Below are positions 45,959-54,318 of a DNA stretch of 64,000 nucleotides, piece after piece (within the stretch, counting starts at the first letter, position 1; each line of letters opens with the position of its first letter). The stretch covers positions 1 through 64,000 of the forward strand of contig JAIOAX010000014.1 in NCBI GenBank assembly GCA_019873645.1. Direction: 5' to 3'. The translations under genes were made by a program, and so were the position numbers. Origin of the DNA: Chloroflexota bacterium (GTDB taxonomy: Bacteria > Chloroflexota > Anaerolineae > B4-G1 > SLSP01). The notes beneath the pieces are model-generated. The model was not told the DNA's origin. It saw only the letters and a list, made by a program, of their open reading frames with translations, and did not search any database.

Positions 45959-46710
45959 AGGGATAGCAGATCGAAGACCGGGCCCTCGGTGCAGGCATGT
46001 TTTTCGCCGAAGCGTGTCGGGATGCGGCAAATTTCACATGCGCCGACACCACAGGGCATGACGGTTTGCACCAACGCCTGGGCGAAGTCCGGCGCAGGGT
46101 GCAGGCGCGCAGCCCGCACGATCGCGGCAAGGGCGGGATAACGCTCGTTCGCACAGGCAAAACATGCTCGTTCCGCCCAGGCAAGCAGTTCCAGCAGATG
46201 CGGCAAAACCCGCTGCAGATTGGCCGGCGCGGGGGCCTGTGACTCCAGGGGCCCCAGGTAGCCGCCGGAACCGTCGCGCGTCACCAGGAGCAGCTCGGTG
46301 GTCGGAGGGAAGCGGTCCGGCGGCGGCAGTTGCGCGCGTGTGGACGTCTCAACGACAAGCGTCACAGCCGCGGCGGCGTCAAGCAATGGGAGCAGCGGCG
46401 GCAGCAGGGCAACTTCAGCAACCAGCAATAAGCGCGTCACGTCGCCGAGCCGGAAACCCTGGCCGAGCGGCCCCAGCATGTTGACTGTCGCGCCGGGCAG
46501 CAGTTGTGTGGCCGGATGACGCGGCGGCACCATGACGGAGAACCCATCGGCCATAACCGCCGCCGGAAAGAGTGCTTCGCGCAGCGGTCCGCCTAAGTCC
46601 GCCAGCATAAACATCCCCGGCGCCGGCGGATGTGGCACGTCGAAACTCACCGTCCAATACGGCGGCGTCGGATAGGCCTGGCGAAGGACTGCGTTTTGAG
46701 ATTTGACCAT
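45955..46710 (-). CDS. PyrK-like FAD/2Fe-2S electron-transfer subunit
   Basis: This 251-residue protein has a ferredoxin-reductase-type fold and a C-terminal 2Fe-2S stretch with four cysteines (MPCGVGACEICRIPT and ...HACTEGPVFDLLSL) like PyrK. PyrK transfers electrons from PyrDB to NAD. Its stop overlaps the start of the PyrD-like gene. It is divergent in the N-terminal flavin region, so a strict PyrK function is uncertain. Confidence 0.82.
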   Translation of the reverse strand: MVKSQNAVLRQAYPTPPYWTVSFDVPHPPAPGMFMLADLGGPLREALFPAAVMADGFSVMVPPRHPATQLLPGATVNMLGPLGQGFRLGDVTRLLLVAEVALLPPLLPLLDAAAAVTLVVETSTRAQLPPPDRFPPTTELLLVTRDGSGGYLGPLESQAPAPANLQRVLPHLLELLAWAERACFACANERYPALAAIVRAARLHPAPDFAQALVQTVMPCGVGACEICRIPTRFGEKHACTEGPVFDLLSL

Positions 46711-46713
46711 ATT

Positions 46714-46790
46714 GAGGGAGTAGGGAGTAGGGAGTAGGGAGTACGGAGTAAGCGAACCCTTACTCCATACTTCTTACTCCGTACTCCTTA
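46714..46790. repeat. Inverted repeat of GGGAGTA units
   Basis: GGGAGTAGGGAGTAGGGAGTACGGAGTAAG (about 46716-46751) pairs with CTTACTCC...TTACTCCGTACTCC. The lpdA stop codon (46788-46790) abuts its 3' arm. Confidence 0.88.
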
Positions 46791-48185
46791 AATATGGATT
46801 GCCTTCCCGAACACGCCGTGAGCCGCTTCCATAACGGCTTCACTGAGGGTGGGATGGGCGTGGACGGTGTGAGCAATTTCGTCGGGCGTGAGTTCGGCGG
46901 TACGAGCCAGCACCAGCTCGGCGATCAATTCCGTCGCTTCCGGGCCGACGATGACGGCGCCGAGAATCTCGCCGCTGGTTGCGTCGGCGACGATCTTGAC
47001 CAGGCCGACATTCTCGCCCATCCCCAATGCCTTGCCGTTGGCAAGAAATGGGAAGGTTCCCACCCGCACATCCCGCCCGGCTTCCTTGGCCTTCGCTTCG
47101 GAAAGGCCGAACGAGGCCACCTGCGGTGAAGTGTAGGTGGCGCGCGGCATCGTGTTGACAGCGAAAGGTTTGCTCTTATGACCGGCGATGGTTTCTACGG
47201 CCAGAATGCCCTGCGCCGAGGCCACGTGCGCCAGCGGCAACAGCCCGTTGACATCGCCAATAGCGTAGACTGAAGGAATGTTCGTGCGCATGAAGCCGTC
47301 CACCTTGATCCAGCCCCGCTCGGTAGCGACGCCGGCAGCTTCCAACCCTAAATCTTCGCTGTTGGGCTGTACGCCGATGGCGACCAGCGCCACATCACCT
47401 TCCAATATCTGTGCGCCTTTCGGGCCGTTGACGCGCACATTGACGCCGTTGGTTGTCGTCTCAATGCCTTCGACGCGGGTGGAAGTGAGCATCTGGATTT
47501 TTTGGCGGCGGAACTGGCGCGCCAGTTCATCCGCGGCGTCTTTGTCCTCGGCGGGCAGGATATGTTCGAGCATTTCCACCACCGTCACATTGGCGCCGTA
47601 GGAGCGCCATACCGTCGCAAACTCCAGACCGATCGGCCCCGCGCCGATGATGATGGCGGATTGGGGCAATTCACGGCGTTCCAGTGCATGGCGCGCCGTG
47701 AGCACACGCTCCCCATCGGCGGCGACGCCGGGGATGAGCCGCGCCCGCGAACCGGTAGCGATGATGATGGCTTTGGCGGTAAGCGTCTGGACTGTGCCAT
47801 CTTTGCCGGTGACCACCACGCTTGTCGGCGAGGCGAGTTTGGCGCTGCCCCAGACCACGTCAATGTGGTTGCCCTTCATCAGCGTTTCCACGCCTTTGAC
47901 GAGCCGCGCGGCCACTTTGCGGCTGCGGTCAACGGCGGCGCCGTAGTCCAGCGTGACGTTCTCGACGCTAAAGCCGAACTCCTTGCCTTCGCCGAGCAGC
48001 CGGGCAACTTCGGCGTTGCGCAGCAGGGACTTGGTGGGGATGCAGCCCCAATTGAGACACACGCCGCCTAAATGCTCGCGTTCCACCAGTGCCACTTTCA
48101 TTCCCAGTTGTGCAGCGCGGATGGCGGCGACATAACCACCCGGCCCCGCGCCGATGATGACGACATCGTAAGTTGATTCCGGCAT
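46788..48185 (-). CDS. lpdA: Dihydrolipoyl dehydrogenase
   Basis: This 465-residue FAD enzyme has VVIIGAGPGGYVAAIRAAQLG, the redox disulfide GGVCLNWGCIPTKSLL, an NAD-binding GAGPIGLEFATVWRSYG block and the C-terminal HAHPTLSEAV active-site motif. It reoxidises lipoamide in 2-oxoacid dehydrogenase or glycine cleavage complexes; none of those genes is in the window. ATG 48185 follows GGAGGAGCCAGAGACT. The longer frame's N-terminus (from 48257) is encoded by a repeat and is rejected. Confidence 0.95.
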   Translation of the reverse strand: MPESTYDVVIIGAGPGGYVAAIRAAQLGMKVALVEREHLGGVCLNWGCIPTKSLLRNAEVARLLGEGKEFGFSVENVTLDYGAAVDRSRKVAARLVKGVETLMKGNHIDVVWGSAKLASPTSVVVTGKDGTVQTLTAKAIIIATGSRARLIPGVAADGERVLTARHALERRELPQSAIIIGAGPIGLEFATVWRSYGANVTVVEMLEHILPAEDKDAADELARQFRRQKIQMLTSTRVEGIETTTNGVNVRVNGPKGAQILEGDVALVAIGVQPNSEDLGLEAAGVATERGWIKVDGFMRTNIPSVYAIGDVNGLLPLAHVASAQGILAVETIAGHKSKPFAVNTMPRATYTSPQVASFGLSEAKAKEAGRDVRVGTFPFLANGKALGMGENVGLVKIVADATSGEILGAVIVGPEATELIAELVLARTAELTPDEIAHTVHAHPTLSEAVMEAAHGVFGKAIHI

Positions 48186-48213
48186 AGTCTCTGGCTCCTC
48201 CCTTTTAAGAAAA

Positions 48214-48261
48214 TCGTTGGAACGTTTGAACGTTCTAACGTTCCGACGTTCTAACATTCTA
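48214..48261. repeat. AACGTT(T/C)GAACGTTCTAACG repeat
   Basis: Four to five near-copies of a 10-bp unit (GTTCTAACGTTCCGACGTTCTAAC) lie between cmk and lpdA. The cmk stop codon is at 48251-48253 inside it. Confidence 0.85.
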
Positions 48262-48934
48262 CCCCATCTACCAGGTTTTCGGCCCGGGTGAGCATTTCTT
48301 CGACGGTGAGGTCGGTATTGTCGAAGATGATAGCATCAGGTGCGGCCTTGAGCGGCGCGGTCTGACGGTGGCTATCAATCTGGTCGCGCCGTTGCAGATT
48401 TGCCAGCACCTCATCGTATTCGACATCCTCGCCATGAGTTTGCATTTCCAACTGCCGGCGATGGGCCCGCTCCTCCGCCGAAGCCACCACGTAGAGCTTC
48501 ATATCTGCATCGGGGATGACAACCGTACCGATGTCGCGTCCGACCATCACCACATGCCCCAGCGCCGCGATCTCGCGCATGCGCCGCGTGAGCGCCGCAC
48601 GCACGCCCGGATACGCCGAAACCGGTGAGACGGCGGCATCCACTTCCGGCGTGCGGATGTCCCAGGTTACATCACGCCCTTCGACGCTGACGGTGTATTG
48701 ACGTCCATCGGCTTCGGTAGGCGGCACGACATCAATGTGCAAGTTATCGGCCAATTCGGTAATCGCCGCTTCGTCCTCAATGGCAATGTGACGATCCAAC
48801 GCCGCCCAGGTGACGGCGCGATAGAGCACACCGGTATCCAGATACAGGTAGGCCAGGTAGCGTGAAAGGTGATAGCCGATGGTGCTTTTGCCGGAAGCCG
48901 CCGGCCCGTCAATCGCAATCGTCGAAGGTCTCAT
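48251..48934 (-). CDS. cmk: Cytidylate kinase
   Basis: This 227-residue protein has the Cmk P-loop IDGPAASGKSTIGYHLS, the YLDTGVLYRAVTWAALD block and GRDIGTVVIPDADMKLYVVASAEERAHRR. It phosphorylates CMP and dCMP. It starts in an ATGA overlap with the rluB stop, and lpdA is downstream. The last residues (LVDGVEC) and the stop extend into a repeat. Confidence 0.95.
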   Translation of the reverse strand: MRPSTIAIDGPAASGKSTIGYHLSRYLAYLYLDTGVLYRAVTWAALDRHIAIEDEAAITELADNLHIDVVPPTEADGRQYTVSVEGRDVTWDIRTPEVDAAVSPVSAYPGVRAALTRRMREIAALGHVVMVGRDIGTVVIPDADMKLYVVASAEERAHRRQLEMQTHGEDVEYDEVLANLQRRDQIDSHRQTAPLKAAPDAIIFDNTDLTVEEMLTRAENLVDGVEC

Positions 48935-49785
48935 CTGTTCTTTCCTCTCCGTGATGGCATAGTACGCCGGGCAGCGAGCTTGCTTGGAGCGATGACCTTT
49001 GATCCAGCGGGTGTTTGACGCTTGGGGGACGGCGGTAGTGTCTTGGAATTTGCCCGTTCGAGGCCGGCTTCTCTACGCAGCGCCGCAATCTCACCGGCAC
49101 GCAAGTAACGCCATTTGCCCACGCCGAGGTCGCCTAATTCCAGCGATCCCAGCGCCACGCGGATCAGCCGCTGCGCCGGATGGCCGAGGGCCGCCACAAT
49201 GCGACGCACAAGGTGTTTGCGCCCCTCGCGGACGGTGACGCGCAGCCAGGTTTGTCCGCGCTCCGGGTACTCGATCTGCACCTGATTGAAGCGCGCCGGT
49301 TGCCCGTCAAGCGTGATGCCGCGTCGCCAGCGTTCCAGCGTTTCCGCTGTCGGCTCCCCTTCCACCAGGACCCGGTAGACGCGCGCATGACCATAACGTG
49401 GATGGGTAAGGCGTTCGGTCAGTTCGCCGTCGTCGGTAAGGAGGATCAGACCCTCACTGTCGGCGTCCAGGCGTCCTACGGGATAGAGTCGCTGTGGTAG
49501 TGGAACCAGGTCCAGCACCGTCCGCCGTCCTTGCGGGTCGTCGGTGGTGGAGATATAGCCGCGCGGCTTGTAGACAATGACGTAGGTGTGTGCTTGCGAA
49601 TGACGGATGGGGACGCCATCCAGGGTGATGCGTTGTGTGGTTGGATCGGCTTTATCGCCCAACCGGGCAATGCGTCCGTCCACGGTCACACGCCCTTCTT
49701 CGATCATTTTTTCACAAGCGCGCCGCGAGCCGTAGCCCGCATTGGCAAGTATTTTTTGTAAGCGTTCTGTGTTTTCGTTTTCCAT
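48931..49785 (-). CDS. rluB: 23S rRNA pseudouridine synthase, RluB/RsuA family
   Basis: This 284-residue protein has an N-terminal S4 domain (LQKILANAGYGSRRACEKMIEEGRVTVDG), the catalytic stretch PVGRLDADSEGLILLTDDGELTERLTHPRYG and a basic tail (RRTMPSRRGKNR). It forms a pseudouridine in rRNA. The start ATG 49785 is followed upstream by a TATACCAGAATGGG region; a repeat array begins at once. Its stop overlaps the cmk start. Confidence 0.92.
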   Translation of the reverse strand: MENENTERLQKILANAGYGSRRACEKMIEEGRVTVDGRIARLGDKADPTTQRITLDGVPIRHSQAHTYVIVYKPRGYISTTDDPQGRRTVLDLVPLPQRLYPVGRLDADSEGLILLTDDGELTERLTHPRYGHARVYRVLVEGEPTAETLERWRRGITLDGQPARFNQVQIEYPERGQTWLRVTVREGRKHLVRRIVAALGHPAQRLIRVALGSLELGDLGVGKWRYLRAGEIAALRREAGLERANSKTLPPSPKRQTPAGSKVIAPSKLAARRTMPSRRGKNR

Positions 49786-49801
49786 AATGGATATTATACC
49801 A

Positions 49802-49933
49802 GAATGGGAGAATGAGCGAATGAAAGAATCAGCGAATGAAAGAATCAGCGAATGAAAGAATCAGCGAATGAAAGAATCAGCGAATGAAAGAATCAGCGAA
49901 TGAAAGAATCAGCGAATGGGCGAATGGTGAATG
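49802..49933. repeat. Tandem repeat GAATGAAAGAATCAGC, 16-bp period
   Basis: Six almost perfect 16-bp copies carry GAATGGGC/GAATGAGC variants at the ends. It is the most regular array in the window and lies in the divergent gap between rluB and the small membrane protein gene. Confidence 0.92.
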
Positions 49934-49976
49934 ATTGACGCTTTCGCGTTTCTGCACTATTATTGTTTTACGGATA

Positions 49977-50027
49977 ACGACTACTCGACTAATGACTACT
50001 CGACTACCCGACTAACGACTACCCGAC
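49977..50027. repeat. GACTACTCGACTAA / CGACTACCCGACT units
   Basis: Tandem ~9-18 bp units lie just before the Shine-Dalgarno of the 136-residue membrane protein gene; related units lie at 11790-11838 upstream of the molybdopterin oxidoreductase. Confidence 0.7.
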
Positions 50028-50046
50028 GCCTTCCAGGAGGAACATC

Positions 50047-50457
50047 ATGGCGATTGAATTCCTTTCGATTGTCGTGTTCACATTTGCGCTGGCGCTGCTG
50101 GCGCTTGGCGCGTTGACCTGGTGGATTGAGCGCGGCAAGCGGCGCACGGCCGGGCTACTGATGGTGGGCAGCGCGCTGGTGATTGCCGGAGTGTATGCCT
50201 TCCTGGGAAGTCGGTTTGCGATTGCCATCTTTGGCCGGTTGATCGTCACGGTGGATTTGCCGCGTCTAATGGCGACGGCAGTGGTCTACACCATCGGCGT
50301 GCTGTTGGGTTTTGGGCTGGCGGGCGGCGCATTTCTTTGGCTTTCAGGCCGCCTGGTACAGCCGACACGGTTGGAACGGCAATTGGCCGTGTTCGTCGCC
50401 GTGGTGCTGCTGATCGCCCTGGGGATCAGTCTGGCGGCTGTGGGGATGAGTAAATAA
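50047..50457 (+). CDS. Small integral membrane protein, 136 residues
   Basis: The protein has four hydrophobic segments (LSIVVFTFALALLALGALTWW, AGLLMVGSALVIAGVYAFLG, ATAVVYTIGVLLGFGLAGGAFLWL, LAVFVAVVLLIALGISLAAVG). The basic loops RGKRR and RLVQPTRLERQ suggest orientation. CCAGGAGGAACATC precedes the ATG. No family is recognised. It is the first of two plus-strand genes; dgt follows after a short repeat. Confidence 0.7.
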   Translation: MAIEFLSIVVFTFALALLALGALTWWIERGKRRTAGLLMVGSALVIAGVYAFLGSRFAIAIFGRLIVTVDLPRLMATAVVYTIGVLLGFGLAGGAFLWLSGRLVQPTRLERQLAVFVAVVLLIALGISLAAVGMSK

Positions 50458-50489
50458 GTAGGCGGTAGACAGTAGACGGTAGACGGGGG
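50457..50489. repeat. One-armed GTAGACG repeat
   Basis: GTAGGCGGTAGACAGTAGACGGTAGACGGGGG lies between the small membrane protein and dgt genes, without an inverted arm. Confidence 0.85.
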
Positions 50490-50498
50490 AAAGGGTAT

Positions 50499-51650
50499 AT
50501 GCTGTACACACGTGACCTTTTGGAAGCAATCGAGGAGCGTTCGCTGGCGCCTTATGGCTTTCGCAGCCGCAATTCGCGCGGGCGAGTCTATCCACAGGAT
50601 GAACCGGGCTACCGTACCTGTTTCCAGCGCGACCGTGACCGCATCTTGCATACGACGCCGTTCCGCCGTCTGGAGTATAAAACTCAGGTGTTTGTGAACG
50701 ACGAAGGCGACTACTACCGTACCCGCCTGACCCACACTCTGGAGGTCACGCAAATTGGACGGACGATGGCCCGCGCCTTGGGAGCCAATGAGGACCTGGT
50801 GGAAGCCATCTGTCTGGCGCACGACCTGGGACATCCACCTTTTGGGCACGCCGGGGAAGTAACGCTGAACCGCTTGATGGCCGATCAGGGCGGCTTCGAC
50901 CACAACAAACAATCGCTGCGCATTGTGGAAAAGCTGGAGCGTCGCTACCCTGATTTTGCCGGACTGAATCTCACCTGGGAAGTGCGTGAGGGCATTGTCA
51001 AGCACGAGACGGAATACGATACCGCCGATGCAGCACGCTTTGATCCCGACAAACGCGGCACCCTGGAAGCGCAACTGGCAAATCCTGCCGATGAACTGGC
51101 CTACACTGCCCATGACCTCGACGATGGCTTGCGTTCGGGGTTGCTCTCGCCGGACGAACTGCGCGGGATTGCGTGGTGGGAAGCCGTCAAGGAGAATCTG
51201 GGCTGGGATGGGCGCGGCTTCGACCGCTTATGGCGGCACCGCATGGTACGCCGTCTTTTAGGGCTGCTGATTACTGATACTATCGAAGAGACCGCGCGGC
51301 GACTGCAAGCAACCGGCGTGCAGTCGCCGGACGATGTGCGCGCCTTACCGGAAAATGTCGTCGCGGCATCGCCGGCGACCCACGCGATGACCCGTGAACT
51401 AAAACACTTCCTCTATGAGCACCTTTACCGCCACCCGCGCGTCATGCGCATGCAAATCAAGGCCGAGCGGGTTGTGACGGCGTTGTTTGAAGCCTATCTT
51501 GCCGAACCGGGTCAGCTTCCCCGTGAGGAACAGGCGAAACTCGAAGAACGCTCGTTGCATCGGGTCATCTGCGATTACATCGCCGGGATGACCGACCGCT
51601 ATGCGCTGCAAGAGTACGCCAAGATGTTCGACCCACAAGAGCGGGTGTGA
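50499..51650 (+). CDS. dgt: Deoxyguanosinetriphosphate triphosphohydrolase-like protein
   Basis: This 383-residue HD-domain protein has the dNTPase stretches: CFQRDRDRILHTTPFRRLEYKTQVF, YRTRLTHTLEVTQIGRTMARAL, AICLAHDLGHPPFGHAGE (HD residues) and ELAYTAHDLDDGLRSG. It splits dNTPs into nucleoside and triphosphate and may limit the dNTP pool. GGGAAAGGGTAT precedes the ATG. It is close to the small membrane protein gene, but no functional link is known. Confidence 0.92.
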   Translation: MLYTRDLLEAIEERSLAPYGFRSRNSRGRVYPQDEPGYRTCFQRDRDRILHTTPFRRLEYKTQVFVNDEGDYYRTRLTHTLEVTQIGRTMARALGANEDLVEAICLAHDLGHPPFGHAGEVTLNRLMADQGGFDHNKQSLRIVEKLERRYPDFAGLNLTWEVREGIVKHETEYDTADAARFDPDKRGTLEAQLANPADELAYTAHDLDDGLRSGLLSPDELRGIAWWEAVKENLGWDGRGFDRLWRHRMVRRLLGLLITDTIEETARRLQATGVQSPDDVRALPENVVAASPATHAMTRELKHFLYEHLYRHPRVMRMQIKAERVVTALFEAYLAEPGQLPREEQAKLEERSLHRVICDYIAGMTDRYALQEYAKMFDPQERV

Positions 51651-51671
51651 ATGGCTACTCTTTAACCTTGC

Positions 51672-54032
51672 TCACTCCGTTACCTTGACTTTTATAGCGA
51701 CAGGCTCCAATTCCTCGCCGCTGACCTGGATGGTCATCTCGCCGGCTTCTCCGCCCTGTACCACAGCCAACGCCCGACCGTAGAACGTAGTATAGCTGCC
51801 GCTGTCGAAGCGCTCCTCGGTGCAGGGATTGGCGCTGCCGAAGCCCAATAATCTGCCACCCGTGACGTGAACGGTGAGTTTGCGGTCGTCGTTGCTTTCC
51901 ACGACGCCGTTTTCACCGACGAGTTCAACGTTGATATAGAGCAGGTCGCCGACCTTGATAGCGGATTCTTCGGGCTTGAGCGCGATGCGCGTCTTGCCGC
52001 TTGCGGAAACCAGTTCGCTTTCGGAGAGTTTGCGCCCGTTGCGGTCGTAGGCGACGGCCTTGAGGACGCCGGGCGCGTAGCTGGTTTTATACATCGCCTT
52101 AAAAGCTTTGATTCTTTTCTTGCCCAGAGACTTGTCGTTGAGGAACAATTCCACTGCATAGGCGTCGGCGTACACCTCGATTTTTGCCTTATTGCCCTCG
52201 CAGTTTTTCCATGACCAGCTATGCACGGCATTGGTAGCGCGCCAGATGGCCTTTGAAACGCGCTTGCCGGGATGGTTGATCGGACGCACCCCGATATAGG
52301 GCTGCTGTTCCAGTCCCCACACCACGGCGGCGTATTTGGCGGTTGCATCTACATTGCCCAGGATGTCAATCACGCCGCATCCGGCAATTAACCAGGGATA
52401 AGGTTTGTGGAATCCGCTGCCGTCGTAGGCCCATGCGCCAATGCCCGCTTCACCCAGATAATCCCAGGCCGTCCACATAAAATCGCCGATGAGATAGGGA
52501 TACTTTTTCACCATCGCCCAGTTTTTGGCAATGTCCTGGGTGAAGGTCTCGCTGCCGCATATCACTCTGTCGGGGTGCTTCTTCCCGTCCAACGCATAGC
52601 GTCCAGAGGCATAGTTGTAGCCGGCGATATCCAGGGCATCCAGACAAGGACTGGTGATCCTGTCCGCGGCTTCGGAATTAGCCATTTTGTTCATCTGCGT
52701 CCCGATGATGGAAGTCATCAGGTTGAAAAACAGACTGCCGGAAGCCCGTTGCTTTTTCTTCGGTTTCTCCTCGAGGGCCAGGCCACCCTCCTCCTTGTAA
52801 ATGCCTCTGCCCCGGCTGGCCATGTAAATCAGCATCAGATTGATGCCGGCGGTGACGGCGCGATTGCGGTCCAGGCTGTGGAGGTAATCCACCATCTCCA
52901 TGGTAAGTTGGATGCCGCGTTCCTGATAAGGCTCCGTCACTTCGTTGCCGATGGAGTACATGATGACAGAAGGATGGTTGAAGTCTTTCTCGACCATCGC
53001 CCGCAGGTCTTCCCGATACCAGGCATCGAAATCGGCGGCATAGTCGTACTTGTTTTTGTGCATGTACCACATATCGGCGAACTCGTCCATGACATACATG
53101 CCGTACCGGTCACACGCCTCTAACAACGCCTGGCTGGCGGGATTGTGGGCGCTGCGAATGGTGTTGAAGCCCGCTGCCTTCAGGATGCGCACACGACGTT
53201 CCTCGGCCTCCGCGTAGGCGCAGGCGCCCAAAATGCCGTTGTCGTGGTGGATGCAGCCGCCGCGCAGCAGGGTCTCCTGGCCGTTGATGAACAGCCCCCT
53301 GGGACTCCATTCCACCAGCCGGATGCCGAAATTCTCGGTCACTGTGTCTACGACTGCGCCGCCTTCTTTGAGGGTCACACGGCAGCGGTACAGGTTGGGC
53401 GTTTCCGCCGACCACAGTTTGGCGTTCGGAATGTCCAATTCAACGGCGGCGCCCTCCCCTCTGGCAATCACCTCATCGCCATCCAGGATTTCGACGACAA
53501 TCTCGCCGCCGGTTGCCGTAGTTTCGACGAGAATTCTGGCCGGCGCATAAGAGAGGGTGGACACCTTTACGCCATCCGGTTCGATGTGTGTCTTGTTCCC
53601 GAGCAGCAGATGCACCGGCCGATAGAAGCCGCTGCCTGAATACCAGCGGCTGTTCGGCATCCGCGCGTTGTCGGCAACCACGCGGAGGGTGTTTTCTGTG
53701 CCGTACTGCAAGAACGGATCCGCGTTGACAAAGAAACGGGAGTATCCATAAGGCCTGCCTCCGGCTTCCTGCCCGTTTAGATACACTTTGCTGTGTCGGT
53801 AGACACCTTCAAACTCGAAGAGGACGCACTTCTCTCGCCATTCGACCGGCGCAAAGAACGTCTTTTCATAGACGTAAACTCCGCCAACAAAGAAGCCCAC
53901 CGCGCTGCCGCCCGGACTTTCGGGGTCGCGTGCCTCGTGGAGCATCGCATCGTGGGGCAGGTCCACGATCTGCACATCCTGACTGCCCTGCTTATAAAAA
54001 TGCCACCGTTGGTTGAAATCCTGCTTCTGCAT
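51672..54032 (-). CDS. Glycoside hydrolase family 2 protein, beta-galactosidase-like
   Basis: This 786-residue protein has an N-terminal sugar-binding domain (GFFVGGVYVYEKTFFAPVEWREK, GVYRHSKVYLNGQEAGG, GSGFYRPVHLL) and an Ig-like middle. The TIM barrel carries RGGCIHHDNG, the GFNTIRSAHNPAS block and VIMYSIGNEV, whose Glu is the likely acid/base; VICGSETF is a candidate nucleophile. Two C-terminal beta domains follow. There is no signal peptide. Its specificity (galactoside, glucuronide, mannoside) is not readable. It is downstream of a GH3 gene on the same strand. GGAGGTATGAGGT precedes the start. Confidence 0.9.
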   Translation of the reverse strand: MQKQDFNQRWHFYKQGSQDVQIVDLPHDAMLHEARDPESPGGSAVGFFVGGVYVYEKTFFAPVEWREKCVLFEFEGVYRHSKVYLNGQEAGGRPYGYSRFFVNADPFLQYGTENTLRVVADNARMPNSRWYSGSGFYRPVHLLLGNKTHIEPDGVKVSTLSYAPARILVETTATGGEIVVEILDGDEVIARGEGAAVELDIPNAKLWSAETPNLYRCRVTLKEGGAVVDTVTENFGIRLVEWSPRGLFINGQETLLRGGCIHHDNGILGACAYAEAEERRVRILKAAGFNTIRSAHNPASQALLEACDRYGMYVMDEFADMWYMHKNKYDYAADFDAWYREDLRAMVEKDFNHPSVIMYSIGNEVTEPYQERGIQLTMEMVDYLHSLDRNRAVTAGINLMLIYMASRGRGIYKEEGGLALEEKPKKKQRASGSLFFNLMTSIIGTQMNKMANSEAADRITSPCLDALDIAGYNYASGRYALDGKKHPDRVICGSETFTQDIAKNWAMVKKYPYLIGDFMWTAWDYLGEAGIGAWAYDGSGFHKPYPWLIAGCGVIDILGNVDATAKYAAVVWGLEQQPYIGVRPINHPGKRVSKAIWRATNAVHSWSWKNCEGNKAKIEVYADAYAVELFLNDKSLGKKRIKAFKAMYKTSYAPGVLKAVAYDRNGRKLSESELVSASGKTRIALKPEESAIKVGDLLYINVELVGENGVVESNDDRKLTVHVTGGRLLGFGSANPCTEERFDSGSYTTFYGRALAVVQGGEAGEMTIQVSGEELEPVAIKVKVTE

Positions 54033-54085
54033 ACCTCATACCTCCATTCAGCAATCCTTGTGGGCATACAAAGACTTTCCTTGAA

Positions 54086-54303
54086 TCAGCAGATTAAGCA
54101 GATTTAGCAGATTACAGTAGTTACGCGGTTATTTTCTTTGGACAGGATTCACAGGATTGACAGGATGAAAAAGCCCCTGCAAAGCCTTCTTTAATCCTGA
54201 AAATCCTGTTAATCCCTGTTAGAAAATGGCGCAGTGCGCAACTCCTACAGATTATATTGTGTAAGCCGGATAAAAATCTGCTTAATCTGCTAAATCTGCT
54301 GAT
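54086..54303. repeat. Nested inverted repeats of two families between GH3 and GH2
   Basis: Outer arms of AATCTGCT units (54086-54111 and 54273-54303) enclose an inner inverted repeat of CAGGATT/AATCCTG units (54140-54166 and 54190-54220). With flanks this fills the 286-bp gap between the two glycosidase genes. Nothing else was seen there. Confidence 0.85.
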
Positions 54304-54318
54304 GAAAAAGTAGCTTTA

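Noticed and set aside
48186..48257. N-terminal extension of lpdA from 48257
   Set aside because: The extension is encoded by the AACGTT repeat, while ATG 48185 has a strong ribosome-binding site and begins at the normal family start.
49802..49933. CRISPR array
   Set aside because: Repeats are directly tandem with 8-16 bp period and no unique spacers; no cas genes are in the window.
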